DNA of 64,000 bases from Prevotella sp. KH2C16 (GTDB taxonomy: Bacteria; Bacteroidota; Bacteroidia; Bacteroidales; Bacteroidaceae): contig NZ_FOOW01000008.1 in the NCBI RefSeq assembly GCF_900113305.1, positions 62,001 through 126,000 of the forward strand, read 5' to 3'. Both the position numbers and the translations under genes were made by a program. The notes under the pieces were generated by a model that saw only the letters and a program-made list of their open reading frames with translations, searched no databases and was not told where the DNA came from. Of this stretch, positions 35,627 to 44,164 are shown piece by piece; within the stretch, counting starts at the first letter, position 1, and every line of letters starts with the position of its first letter.

Positions 35627-37023
35627 TCCGCAGCCTCCTTTTCCATTTTGCGTCGCCGCAGATAGTTATCCAGTCCCCCGAGGAATGATGGATACACACG
35701 ACGGGCCACTACCGCCCCACCGCCAAACGACAAATGGGTATAGTCCTTGGTGGCCATATCCCTGTCTACGAGTGCTTTCACGCTGTTCTGCCCTCCCATG
35801 GCGCGCCAGAAATTGAGGTAAGCCACATGGCAGTCGGCGGCCAGCTTCTCCTGTAACCGCACCAGATTCTTCACCTCCGGCACGGTCTGGATGCCGTCGG
35901 AGGTGCGCTGATCGCGGTCGGGAACGCTCGCGATGAGAATGCTTGCCTCCGGGAAGCACTCCTTGAGGTGGCTTACGGCCTTCTTCAGCTTCCCCATGTA
36001 GAGCTCCAGAATCGGCAGCGTGTTGCCCGCCACGGCGTCGTTGAGGCCGAACTGGAGGATGATGAGGTCGTAGGGACGATGGCGGCGGAAGTCCTCGAGC
36101 ATCCCTGCGGGCATCTTGGCAAGCGTGATGCCCGACGAGCCCCGCATGCTGAAGTTGTCCAGGACGACGCCCTCGTCCGACTCCAAGGCCACGCCATAGA
36201 CCAGCGTTCCGCTCCCCACACGGCTGAAGCGATAGTCTACGCCGCTCATGTTTCCCGTCAGGTTCCACATCTGCACCGACGGCGACGACGAGAAGACACG
36301 CGTCTGCCGACGGCCGTCGGAGGTCGTAGCCTCCACGGTAACCGACGATGGCGTGCGCAGGAAGAGCTTCGCGGAGGTCCATTGCTTAGTGTGCCGATAG
36401 AACCTCGACTCGCTAAGGGACAGCCAAGCGCCCTCGCCGACATCGTAATATTTCTCGGCGATGCCCTCCCTGGCTTCGTCAAAGGGCTTCTTCACGACCA
36501 CATGCTCGGTGAAGCCGCTTATCTTCTGCGTGATGGAACGCCGGCTCCGCACATTGATGGAAGAGCCGGCGTCGAGCCAGCCGACGCCGCTTCCGCCGAA
36601 CTTTTCCTGCAACATCTCGCGCAAGTCGGCCGTCATGATGTCGCCCTCGATGTAGGAATCGCCGAAATAGGCGATTCTCACGGGTCTGTCCAACTGCTCC
36701 GCGCTGTCGAGCATGGCATAGAAATGATCCATTCCGCCGGCCTTTCCACCAGAGAAATCCACGATCGGCTCCACACCCTTGCGCCATCGTTCCTTGAAAT
36801 TGATTTTCCGACCCCGGCTGTCAAGTGCCGCCAGGGGCTTCGGGGGCATTGCCGCAGGAACCACATCCACCTGCCGCTCCTCGATCGGAGGCAGTATCTG
36901 GCTCAGTATATTCACATGACGCAGCTCAGTTCCACCCACCTTGAGCGTGGGCAACTGATGCATCATGAGTAATATAAAAACCACGATAGCCACAAGGGCA
37001 AATGTCCGTAAAGACTGCTTCAT
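35623..37023 (-). CDS. SGNH/GDSL-family periplasmic acyltransferase or esterase
   Basis: A 466-residue protein with an N-terminal signal anchor (residues 7-24). The SGNH domain has block I with Ser123 in YFGDSYIEGD, an Asn-containing block LQFGLNDAV near 330, and the C-terminal DYTHLS holding the Asp-His pair near 430. The insert between blocks I and III is large and beta-rich. In pairs with an MBOAT gene such proteins transfer the acetyl group to the polymer (PatB/AlgX-like). It is the first gene of the pair and has a promoter about 50 bases upstream. Confidence 0.88.
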   Translation of the reverse strand: MKQSLRTFALVAIVVFILLMMHQLPTLKVGGTELRHVNILSQILPPIEERQVDVVPAAMPPKPLAALDSRGRKINFKERWRKGVEPIVDFSGGKAGGMDHFYAMLDSAEQLDRPVRIAYFGDSYIEGDIMTADLREMLQEKFGGSGVGWLDAGSSINVRSRRSITQKISGFTEHVVVKKPFDEAREGIAEKYYDVGEGAWLSLSESRFYRHTKQWTSAKLFLRTPSSVTVEATTSDGRRQTRVFSSSPSVQMWNLTGNMSGVDYRFSRVGSGTLVYGVALESDEGVVLDNFSMRGSSGITLAKMPAGMLEDFRRHRPYDLIILQFGLNDAVAGNTLPILELYMGKLKKAVSHLKECFPEASILIASVPDRDQRTSDGIQTVPEVKNLVRLQEKLAADCHVAYLNFWRAMGGQNSVKALVDRDMATKDYTHLSFGGGAVVARRVYPSFLGGLDNYLRRRKMEKEAAE

Positions 37024-37071
37024 CGATTCCTTCTCGCCTTAAGAGCACTCGCAACCACTGCCAGAGCGGAT

Positions 37072-37080
37072 GCAAAATTA
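37072..37080 (-). promoter_or_regulatory. Promoter of the SGNH-MBOAT pair
   Basis: Minus-strand TAATTTTGC with a TTG about 24 bases upstream (37105-37107), slightly wider than usual. Confidence 0.5.
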
Positions 37081-37235
37081 CTAAATATTTTGCGAATGAA
37101 ACCACAAATCACAACATAAATTCAAACAGGAAATCATAATTTTCCATCTTGGTGATTTAGGTCAAGAGGGATAGGAACGGCTTGTGCCCTTGGCAGGAAA
37201 AGCCCCTGATTCAGCAAGAGACGGGCTCCTGTGTT

Positions 37236-37364
37236 GTCAAAGGCGGTCGGAAGGATGACAAAATCGGCGATTTCATGCGACAAAATCGGCGATTTTGTCT
37301 GACAATTTCGCCGATTTTGTCAAACGGGAAGCCGCAAACGGAAAAGCAAGCAGCGGATTCCCTA
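37236..37364. repeat. 22-bp phased palindrome array, type A copy 4
   Basis: Inner units at 37258-37276, 37280-37298 and 37302-37320, centres 37267 (G), 37289 (G) and 37311 (C); the middle unit is a perfect 19-base odd palindrome. In-phase outer units: AAAGGCGGTC centred at 37245, GAAGCCGC centred at 37333, and AGCGGAT centred at 37355. The right flank CCGCAAACGGAAAAGCAA is almost identical to that of the type C array at 53478. The array is in a divergent-promoter gap; the rest of 37024-37598 holds only the promoters. Confidence 0.88.
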
Positions 37365-37486
37365 CAGGCAGCGAATGGACGGAGCGACAAGAGAAAACCA
37401 TAATGAGAGCACCTCTTTAGAGTGGCTTTTTCGTTGGAAAATGATTTTTTTCCACAGGAATGGGATGGACTTTTAGAAAAAAGAGA

Positions 37487-37495
37487 TAAATTTGC
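37487..37495 (+). promoter_or_regulatory. Putative promoter of the TonB-like membrane protein gene
   Basis: TAAATTTGC, about 104 bases upstream of the start codon; a -33 TTG is not evident. Confidence 0.45.
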
Positions 37496-37598
37496 AAACA
37501 ACTCATGCCCTGCCCGGCAGTAGCAGACGCAGTCCACAGGTCGCCTCGTGGCGGTCAGGATACGACGGGGCATTTTCCGACAGATAAACCTTACGCAA

Positions 37599-38915
37599 AT
37601 GGAACATAGGAAAAAAGACCTGATTGTCGTGCTTTCCGCCCTCGGCGTAATCGTCGTAGGGCTTGTGCTCTATCTCTTGTCAGTATCTCCCGCGGGGCAA
37701 GACGAGCCTCCGGCTTCTACCGGAGACAGCATCGCGATGGGCAAAGACAGCGCAGCCTTTGATACGGAGGCCGACATGCGCGTCATCCGCGATTATTACG
37801 AGAAGGCCTATAATGGCTCCGTCAACACCAGCGAGGGATGGAAAAAATTAGACAACACCCATCTCACGCCCTTGATGGCAGAGCGAAGCGTAACCGATGA
37901 AGACGACCACGGCTTCTTCATCCGCAATCAGCAAGTGTCGGAAACATTCCTGAAAACCTTGCGGGTATGCCATATTAAAGGCAACTGGTATATGGTGAGT
38001 TGGAAGAGAGACTATGAACCGGGATGGGAGCAAGTGCCTGTATGCATGGTAACCGCCCGTAGCGGCCGTCGCGTGATTGGCTATGTAACGCCCGCACAGA
38101 TGGGAACGGCCGCCTCTGACACCGTCTTCTACCCCAGGACGATAGCCATGCCGACACGGCAGACCGGCGGATATGAATTCGTGAAAGCGTTCTACAAGAG
38201 CTATTTCTCCACCTTTCTCACCATAGACACCCATGCCTTGGAGATTCGCAAGCAACTGGAAAACAGCTATATGAGCCAGAAGGTGAGGAAAGAAGAGACT
38301 CCCATCTACAGCCAATTCGGCCCGGGCACGATGCAGGAACTGATTGGCAACCTGACCCCAAAGGGCTACTGGCGCCCAAGCTACTCGATATACAGCCTGT
38401 GGGAGGCTGGCTGGTATTGCCTGCGCGGCAACGCCCCCGCCCGCAGATACTTTCAGTATATAAAGGTGGAGAAGGCTGCCGGAAGCTACCGCATAGTCGA
38501 TGTGAGGAATGTGCCGCCCGGCGCAGAAAGACTGTACCGCCATCCGATCTACTTTGCCGACGACAAGGTGCTCTATCGGGGCGGGCAAGAAAACTTGGAC
38601 AACTACATTATCGAGAACGCCGTTTATCCCGCAGACGCGACCAAGACGGGTCGTAGCGCCACGCTCCCCGTAGCATTGCTGTTGAACGAAGACGGCTCGC
38701 TGGCCTCCATAGAGGTGGCTGCCGACCTGACAAACCCCTTCGCCGCCGAGGCTATGAGGTCCCTCAAGGGCATGACAGGGTGGACGGTTCCCACGATAGA
38801 CGATGAGCCTGCAAGCACTTACCTCTTTGGTAAAATGCTCTTCAAGACCTCAGGCGACGGCAAAAACAGCGTGAGATTCGTCATAGAGAGGGGATCCCAG
38901 ATATACGAAGACTGA
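37599..38915 (+). CDS. Membrane-anchored protein with TonB-like C-terminus
   Basis: A 438-residue protein with one N-terminal membrane segment (about residues 8-27) and a long periplasmic part. Residues 55-230 contain a repeated IRDYYEKAYN / FVKAFYKSYFSTF pattern like the duplicated DUF3828-type domain. Residues from about 335 to the end resemble a TonB C-terminal fold (NYIIENAVYPADATKTGR, VALLLNEDGSLASIEV). I take the ATG at 37599 because an earlier one at 37548 adds a basic lead before the membrane anchor. Function is unknown; it may link to envelope energy transfer or simply bind a partner. Confidence 0.65.
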   Translation: MEHRKKDLIVVLSALGVIVVGLVLYLLSVSPAGQDEPPASTGDSIAMGKDSAAFDTEADMRVIRDYYEKAYNGSVNTSEGWKKLDNTHLTPLMAERSVTDEDDHGFFIRNQQVSETFLKTLRVCHIKGNWYMVSWKRDYEPGWEQVPVCMVTARSGRRVIGYVTPAQMGTAASDTVFYPRTIAMPTRQTGGYEFVKAFYKSYFSTFLTIDTHALEIRKQLENSYMSQKVRKEETPIYSQFGPGTMQELIGNLTPKGYWRPSYSIYSLWEAGWYCLRGNAPARRYFQYIKVEKAAGSYRIVDVRNVPPGAERLYRHPIYFADDKVLYRGGQENLDNYIIENAVYPADATKTGRSATLPVALLLNEDGSLASIEVAADLTNPFAAEAMRSLKGMTGWTVPTIDDEPASTYLFGKMLFKTSGDGKNSVRFVIERGSQIYED

Positions 38916-38927
38916 CCCTCTGCCGGT

Positions 38928-40079
38928 TCAGGGCACTTCAGCCAGAGCCTTGACGGCCTTCTCGAGCGTTGCCCCATGCAGGTTTACCTGCACGATGTTG
39001 CCCTTCCCGTCCATGAGAACCACGAAGGGAATGGCCTGCACGGCATAGGCCCTGGCGGCCTCACAGTCGAATCCCTCCACCGTAGACCACTGCGGCCAGG
39101 GCATATGCTCCTTGTCGACAGCCTTGAGCCATGCCGCCCTGTTCTGGTCGAGCGACACGCTCACCACATTGAATCCGCGGTCGTGATACTTTCGGTAGAG
39201 CTCCTTCACAAACGGGATTTCCTGCCGGCAGGGCACGCACCAGCTTGCCCAGAAATCGAGCAGGACGGCCTTGCCCTTCACGAAATCCGAGAAACGAACC
39301 GCCTTGCCGTCGGCGGTCTTCGAGCTGAAATCGCGGAATCGGGCTCCTGCCCGGGTGGCATTGCGGGCCGCCACGGTCTCTTCCTCCCGCTTTCGGGCTG
39401 CCGCCATGCGAGCCTCGTAACGCTCCCTGTAGACAGGACTGACGGCCGCCGAGAGCTCCTGATACAGCTCACGGGGATAATAATCCTCGCCGAAGGAATA
39501 GAAAAAGGCTGCCCCCACCTCATTCCGGATGTTCCCGCGGATAAACGAATAATAGTCGGGGCGGACTGCCTGCCACAACTTCTGCAGGCGGGCATTCAGC
39601 TGCCCGTTATATGCGTCGGAATATCCGTGAGCCTTCTCGTAGGCATCGCGCTGCCGATTGAGTGCCATGGCCGAGTCGCGGATGTCGTTCTCATGCCGGA
39701 GAATCCGCCCCAACTCCTCATTCAGCACCCCTCCCTTGAGGATGGTCTTGAAATCGTCATAGTCGAGCGTGATGTAGCCAGGCTCCACGATTACCTGCAA
39801 ATCAGGCACGGCATAGTTCTCATGGAAAGCCTTCTCGGGCAGCACGAGCCGTGCCAGATAAGGCTCGGCGGGAGCCGGGAGGGCAAAGCAGAATTGGCCG
39901 CCGGCAATCTTCGCGCTGTCCACCTTCTCCTGATAGCGAGGGTCGGCAACGCCCGCCTTGACAAGATAGATATAGACTCCGTCGCATTCACGGGTGTTCA
40001 GACTGGCGTGCAGGCGGAAGTCCTGAGCCGTGGCAGTCGCCGACAGCAAGGAGAAAAGCACTAAAAGGAACTGTTTCAT
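38928..40079 (-). CDS. TlpA-like thiol-disulfide protein with DUF4369-like N-terminus
   Basis: A 383-residue exported protein (signal 1-18). Residues 20-110 form a beta-rich domain like DUF4369, residues 120-240 are helical, and residues 250-383 are a TlpA/ResA thioredoxin domain with WCVPC near 282 in the line DFWASWCVPCRQ and the cis-Pro at AIPFVV. It should keep periplasmic or secreted proteins reduced, or isomerise them. Its start overlaps the S41 peptidase stop by 4 bases, so it belongs to the sigma-S9-S41-TlpA run. Confidence 0.9.
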   Translation of the reverse strand: MKQFLLVLFSLLSATATAQDFRLHASLNTRECDGVYIYLVKAGVADPRYQEKVDSAKIAGGQFCFALPAPAEPYLARLVLPEKAFHENYAVPDLQVIVEPGYITLDYDDFKTILKGGVLNEELGRILRHENDIRDSAMALNRQRDAYEKAHGYSDAYNGQLNARLQKLWQAVRPDYYSFIRGNIRNEVGAAFFYSFGEDYYPRELYQELSAAVSPVYRERYEARMAAARKREEETVAARNATRAGARFRDFSSKTADGKAVRFSDFVKGKAVLLDFWASWCVPCRQEIPFVKELYRKYHDRGFNVVSVSLDQNRAAWLKAVDKEHMPWPQWSTVEGFDCEAARAYAVQAIPFVVLMDGKGNIVQVNLHGATLEKAVKALAEVP

Positions 40080-41251
40080 CGCTTCAGGGCCTCCATGGCT
40101 CGCTGCAAAGGCTGGTTGCGAGTATTGAGAATCCGGTAATAAAGGGTTGTGTCGGCCGGATAAAGCTGACGGCCGATCAAGGCCTTCAACTGGACATAAA
40201 CGCTGGCTTCCGACCGCTGATATTCAGCCTCGTCATAGGGAATGCCCGCCTGCTCGGCGGTCTGCCTCACGGCGTTCATCAACTGCGCCTGGTCCTCAAA
40301 CCTGCTAAAATAGTCGGCCGAGGTCTTGAATCTCCGCTTCAGCTGCTCCCCCATCGTCTCGGCATATTTGGCAGCGACGCTTTTCTGGACGCCCGCCATG
40401 GCAAGCATATAGTACCAGTTGGTCTGGAAAGTGGTGTCGGCGACAGCCTCAACCTGGGGCTTTACCCCCACTCCATGAATGATATTGCCCTTGGGGGTGA
40501 GGTATCTGGCCACGGAAAGACGGATTGCCGAGCCGTCATTGAACGGCATCGTCTGCTGGATGAGTGCCTTTCCGAAGGTGGGCTGACCCACTATCACCGC
40601 CCGGTTCCAGTCGCTCATGGCGGCCGTGAAGACCTCGGCTGCCGACATGGTCTGCCTGTTTACAAGCACGGCCACCCTGCCTTTCTCGAACATTCCCTTG
40701 TTCTTAGCCCGACGCACCTCGGTCGGGATGTGAGCTCCCTGGGTGGTAACGAGCACCTTGTCGCCGTCGATAAACTCGTCGGCAAGGTCAACCGCCGCGT
40801 CGAAGAAGCCGCCCGGATTGCCCTGCAGGTCGATGACGAGCGACTTCAGCCCCTGCTTCTTCAGGGAGGCGAGGGCGTTGCGGAAGTCGGCCACGGTGGT
40901 TTCCGAGAACATGGAAACCGAGATATAGCCCGTCGACTTGTCGAGCATATAGGCCTGGCGGACGGTGGACATGCCCCGCTGCATATACTGGTGCGCCATG
41001 GCGGTGGGGCCGTCGAGGAGGGCATTCTCGTTGGCACGCGCCTCCTCGGGCGTCAGATAGGCCGAATAAGGGTCGAGGCTCTTCATGGCCTTGGCGATGA
41101 GCTCGTCGGTGAAAGGCCCCTTCGGAACGGAGTCTACATACATGTTCATGATGGCATACATCGTCATGTTCAACTTCTCCTCGGGGCTGTCCTGAGCTGC
41201 GGCCGGCACCAGCAGGAGCGCCAGCAGAAATGTTATAGTCGTTTTCTTCAT
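40076..41251 (-). CDS. S41-family C-terminal processing-type peptidase without PDZ
   Basis: A 391-residue exported serine peptidase (signal 1-20). The Ser-Lys dyad is Ser203 in QTMSAAEVF and Lys228 in PTFGKAL; the substrate-binding LVIDLQGNPGGFF is at 138-150. Between DPYSAYLTPEE (60-70) and the catalytic fold (GYISVSMF, 109) there are only about 40 residues, so the usual PDZ domain of about 90 residues is missing. It may degrade unfolded or secreted proteins without C-terminal selection. It lies 10 bases from the S9 gene and is coupled with the TlpA gene. Confidence 0.9.
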   Translation of the reverse strand: MKKTTITFLLALLLVPAAAQDSPEEKLNMTMYAIMNMYVDSVPKGPFTDELIAKAMKSLDPYSAYLTPEEARANENALLDGPTAMAHQYMQRGMSTVRQAYMLDKSTGYISVSMFSETTVADFRNALASLKKQGLKSLVIDLQGNPGGFFDAAVDLADEFIDGDKVLVTTQGAHIPTEVRRAKNKGMFEKGRVAVLVNRQTMSAAEVFTAAMSDWNRAVIVGQPTFGKALIQQTMPFNDGSAIRLSVARYLTPKGNIIHGVGVKPQVEAVADTTFQTNWYYMLAMAGVQKSVAAKYAETMGEQLKRRFKTSADYFSRFEDQAQLMNAVRQTAEQAGIPYDEAEYQRSEASVYVQLKALIGRQLYPADTTLYYRILNTRNQPLQRAMEALKR

Positions 41252-41261
41252 ATTCTTTATG

Positions 41262-43442
41262 TTATTTCATCCAGTCGGGAGCAGGAGCTCCCTTGAGGTA
41301 ATGGTCGAAAAACTGCATCATCCGGACCGTCAGGTCCTTGCAGACCGCGGTGCTGGCATACTGGTGTCCCTCCCTGCGATAGTTCAACATCCACGCCGGT
41401 TTGTTCAGTCGACGCATGGCGAAGAACATGTTGAAGCCCTGGTCTGCCCGCACGCTGGAATCCTGCTCGCCGTGCACGATGAGCAGAGGGGTGTTCACCT
41501 TGTCGGCCTCGAAGATGGGCGACTCTCGGATATACATGTCCCTGTCCTCCCAAAGGGTCTTTCCCAGTCGCCCCTGAGAGTCCTCCTCGAAGTACATGTT
41601 GGGCTGTCCCGTGCCCCGGAGCATGAGGTAATCGGAGATGTCATCACTCACCGCGGAGCACGGGGAGGCACAGGCGAACATATCGGTGTGGGTTACGAGG
41701 AAGTTGGTGATGTATCCGCCCCAGCTGTGCCCGTTGATGCCTATGCGCCGCTCGTCGGCAATGCCGTCCCTGACGAGCTGCTTCACTCCGCTCACCACGG
41801 TTTCCATCGCACTCTCGCCGGGCATGCCCACCTTGCAGGTTATGTCCGGCTGGAAGACCACATAGCCGTTGCTCACGCAATAGGGAATGTCGAAAAACGC
41901 ACTCACATACTCGGGAACCTTGTAGGCGTGGGTGCCTTCGGTCTCCCTCTCATAATAGTTGACGAGCATGGGGCGGGGCTTTCCTTTCTGGAAATCGTCG
42001 GGAAGATAGAGCACGCCCTCGTTCAGCGTCCCGTCAGGAAGGCGCCAGGAATAGACGCGCGAAGTTCCCCGGCGGATATTCTTCACCGGCTCGTTTACAT
42101 CCGTGAGCAGTCGGGGATTGCGGAATTCCCTGTCGCTGAGCAAATATTTCATCTCGGAGAAGTTCTCCCTTGACCATACCACACGGCTTAAATCCTTCGT
42201 GGCGCACTCCAGACGGTAATTATACCGGTCGTCGGCAACCAGCTTTCTCACGCGTCCCCGCTGCAGGGCATAGAAGCCGCGGGTCTTGGAATGCTCGTTG
42301 AAGCCGTCCAGATAAGTAACATCCGGCGTGGAAAAGCCCTTGTCGTTATAGCGAAGCCGCACCTTGTGCTTCCTACCGTAGCCCTTGGTAAGACACTCCG
42401 CATCCCCCTTGCCGTCGAGGCTCACCGACCAGAAGTCGTACCGGTCGCGGATGACCACCCGCCGGTTGTCCTTGTCCCAATTGCCATGGCCGTAAGGCTT
42501 GGGCGCAAACGGATAGTCGCTTTCCTCGTCATAGAGCGGATAGGGAATCTTTCCCTTGGTGATATCGGTAACTGTTCCGTCCCTCATGTCTATGCTTATC
42601 CACGATTGGGAGTCGGGAGTGTAGACCACGGCATACCTCCCGTCGGGACTGAACTCCGGGTAGGCGCACTGATGGGAGACGACCTTCTTCATGCTCCCGT
42701 CCGTCCCAAAGTAATATACATCCTGCTTCGCCTCGAGAATCCAGTCGGTTTCCTTGTCGTAAGGATGCCTGTCGACCGCGATGCCTCCATAGACCTGACC
42801 GCCGTCGGGGAAATAGACTTCCGTCATTCCGACCGTCGGAACCATCACAAGCTGCCGCGACTTCACATCATATAAATATGTATTCTCCGAGACCTTGGGG
42901 TAGAGCCTGTCGCGCCTTCGGGGCGAAAGGGGCTCGTCCCACTTCCAGAGCTCCAGATGGAGGGAATCCTCCTCCGCCTTGGGAGACGGCTGATTCCAGT
43001 CCTGTTCGCGGGCAAGGATGATGAGGCCACCCGCATTCACGATGCGCGAGCCCTGCTCCGACAGCTTGTAGTCGGCAGGAAGGCCCTTCACCTGAGAGAA
43101 GTCAAAATGAGGGGAAGTCTGGCTCTTGTCGCCCTGTGTGCCACCCTGGTTCTGACTCTGGGGATGGGTGCGCTGCCATTCTTCGGCCCGCCACTTATAG
43201 AAAGCGTCCTGCGTCATGGTCTGAAGCCTGCCCGTCTTCACTTCGTAGAGGTACACCGTATCAGGATTCTGAGTGTAGAGGCGGCGGTAACTGTAATTGA
43301 TCCAGTTGCCGTCGTCCGTTATGCCGATATCGCCCACCATCCTCCAGCTGGGAATGTCGCCGACGGTCATAGCCCTCTTCTGGGCCAGAAGGGGAAGAAT
43401 AGACGACAAAAGAAGGAGAAACGCGATTGCTCTTCTATACAT
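41262..43442 (-). CDS. S9-family prolyl oligopeptidase-type peptidase
   Basis: A 726-residue exported serine peptidase. Signal residues 1-20, then a beta-propeller-like part up to about 480, then the alpha/beta-hydrolase domain. The nucleophile Ser is in INGHSWGGYITN near 575, the acid in IVHGEQDSSVR near 660, and the His in REGHQYAST near 695. It cleaves short peptides, often next to Pro. Neighbours S41 and TlpA in the same run, and an ECF sigma factor 22 bases upstream, suggest a regulated peptide-processing unit. Confidence 0.93.
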   Translation of the reverse strand: MYRRAIAFLLLLSSILPLLAQKRAMTVGDIPSWRMVGDIGITDDGNWINYSYRRLYTQNPDTVYLYEVKTGRLQTMTQDAFYKWRAEEWQRTHPQSQNQGGTQGDKSQTSPHFDFSQVKGLPADYKLSEQGSRIVNAGGLIILAREQDWNQPSPKAEEDSLHLELWKWDEPLSPRRRDRLYPKVSENTYLYDVKSRQLVMVPTVGMTEVYFPDGGQVYGGIAVDRHPYDKETDWILEAKQDVYYFGTDGSMKKVVSHQCAYPEFSPDGRYAVVYTPDSQSWISIDMRDGTVTDITKGKIPYPLYDEESDYPFAPKPYGHGNWDKDNRRVVIRDRYDFWSVSLDGKGDAECLTKGYGRKHKVRLRYNDKGFSTPDVTYLDGFNEHSKTRGFYALQRGRVRKLVADDRYNYRLECATKDLSRVVWSRENFSEMKYLLSDREFRNPRLLTDVNEPVKNIRRGTSRVYSWRLPDGTLNEGVLYLPDDFQKGKPRPMLVNYYERETEGTHAYKVPEYVSAFFDIPYCVSNGYVVFQPDITCKVGMPGESAMETVVSGVKQLVRDGIADERRIGINGHSWGGYITNFLVTHTDMFACASPCSAVSDDISDYLMLRGTGQPNMYFEEDSQGRLGKTLWEDRDMYIRESPIFEADKVNTPLLIVHGEQDSSVRADQGFNMFFAMRRLNKPAWMLNYRREGHQYASTAVCKDLTVRMMQFFDHYLKGAPAPDWMK

Positions 43443-43464
43443 GTCTGCGTGTTGTTTTAATGAA

Positions 43465-44022
43465 TTACAATAAGTTTCCGAGCTCCGTCCGCAGCAGGGA
43501 AAGAGCCCTGCTGATGTGAACCTCGACCGTTTTCACCGAGATGTCCAGCTTTTCGGCTATTTCCTTATAGGAAAGGCCGTCCTCACGGCTGCAGAGAAAG
43601 ACCTCCCGGCACTTCTCCGGCAACAGCGAGATGGCCCTGTGGAGGCGGGCTTCCAAATCCTGGTCGATGAGGTTCAGCTCTGCCTCGGGCGTCTGCAAGA
43701 CCTCCGTAGAGAAGAAGTTACGCACATCATTACTATAACTGGCAACCACTTTCTGGTGTTGGAGCTCGTTCAAACAAAGATGATAGATGGAAGTGTAAAG
43801 GTAAGCCCTCAGAGAGGAAGCTATCGAGAGCGATGCCCGGTTTTCATACATCTTGCAGAAAAGAGACTGCACGATGTCGCTTGCGGCCTCCATGTCCTTG
43901 AACAATCGAAACGCATAGTTGGCAAGCACATCATACCAACTGTCGAAGAGAAAGACATAAGCCTCCTCATCACCTTGACGAAGGGCGTCTATCAAAGTCT
44001 TTTCTTCGGAAAATCTTTCCAT
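43465..44022 (-). CDS. ECF RNA polymerase sigma factor
   Basis: A 185-residue cytoplasmic sigma-70 family protein of the extracytoplasmic-function group common in Bacteroidota. Region 2 lies at about 13-80 (AYVFLFDSWYDVLANYAFRL, with ASDIVQSLF for promoter melting) and region 4 at 125-180 (LPEKCREVFLCSREDGLSY and the helix-turn-helix AEKLDISVKTVEVHIS). No full anti-sigma gene follows; instead the S9, S41 and TlpA genes do. It probably controls the adjacent peptidase genes, the SusCD locus upstream, or both. A good promoter lies 28 bases upstream of its start. Confidence 0.93.
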   Translation of the reverse strand: MERFSEEKTLIDALRQGDEEAYVFLFDSWYDVLANYAFRLFKDMEAASDIVQSLFCKMYENRASLSIASSLRAYLYTSIYHLCLNELQHQKVVASYSNDVRNFFSTEVLQTPEAELNLIDQDLEARLHRAISLLPEKCREVFLCSREDGLSYKEIAEKLDISVKTVEVHISRALSLLRTELGNLL

Positions 44023-44049
44023 GTTCTCTCGCTACAATCTTTTTCCCGT

Positions 44050-44081
44050 GCAAAGGTAATGGTTTTTTAGTAATACCACAA
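44050..44081 (-). promoter_or_regulatory. Promoter of the sigma factor-peptidase run
   Basis: Minus-strand TTG (44079-44081), 20 bases, TACCTTTGC (44050-44058). Confidence 0.7.
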
Positions 44082-44102
44082 ACAAAACAGGCCTTAATTC
44101 CA

Positions 44103-44147
44103 AAAAAGCATATAAAAGTTTCAATTTATCACTTTTATATGCTTTTT
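44103..44147 (-). terminator. Terminator of the SusCD-TlpA run
   Basis: AAAAAGCATATAAAAGT and its exact complement form a 17-bp stem with an 11-base loop just past the TlpA stop codon. It separates the SusCD run from the sigma factor gene. Confidence 0.85.
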
Positions 44148-44164
44148 CTGAACCTATTATTATC

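Noticed and set aside
37236..37364. CRISPR array
   Set aside because: The 22-bp units are contiguous palindromes with 3-bp separators and no unique spacers, and no cas genes are present.
43465..44022. Classic FecI-FecR-FecA signalling set
   Set aside because: No full FecR is present, the SusC lacks an STN domain, and the sigma gene is separated from SusCD by a strong terminator.
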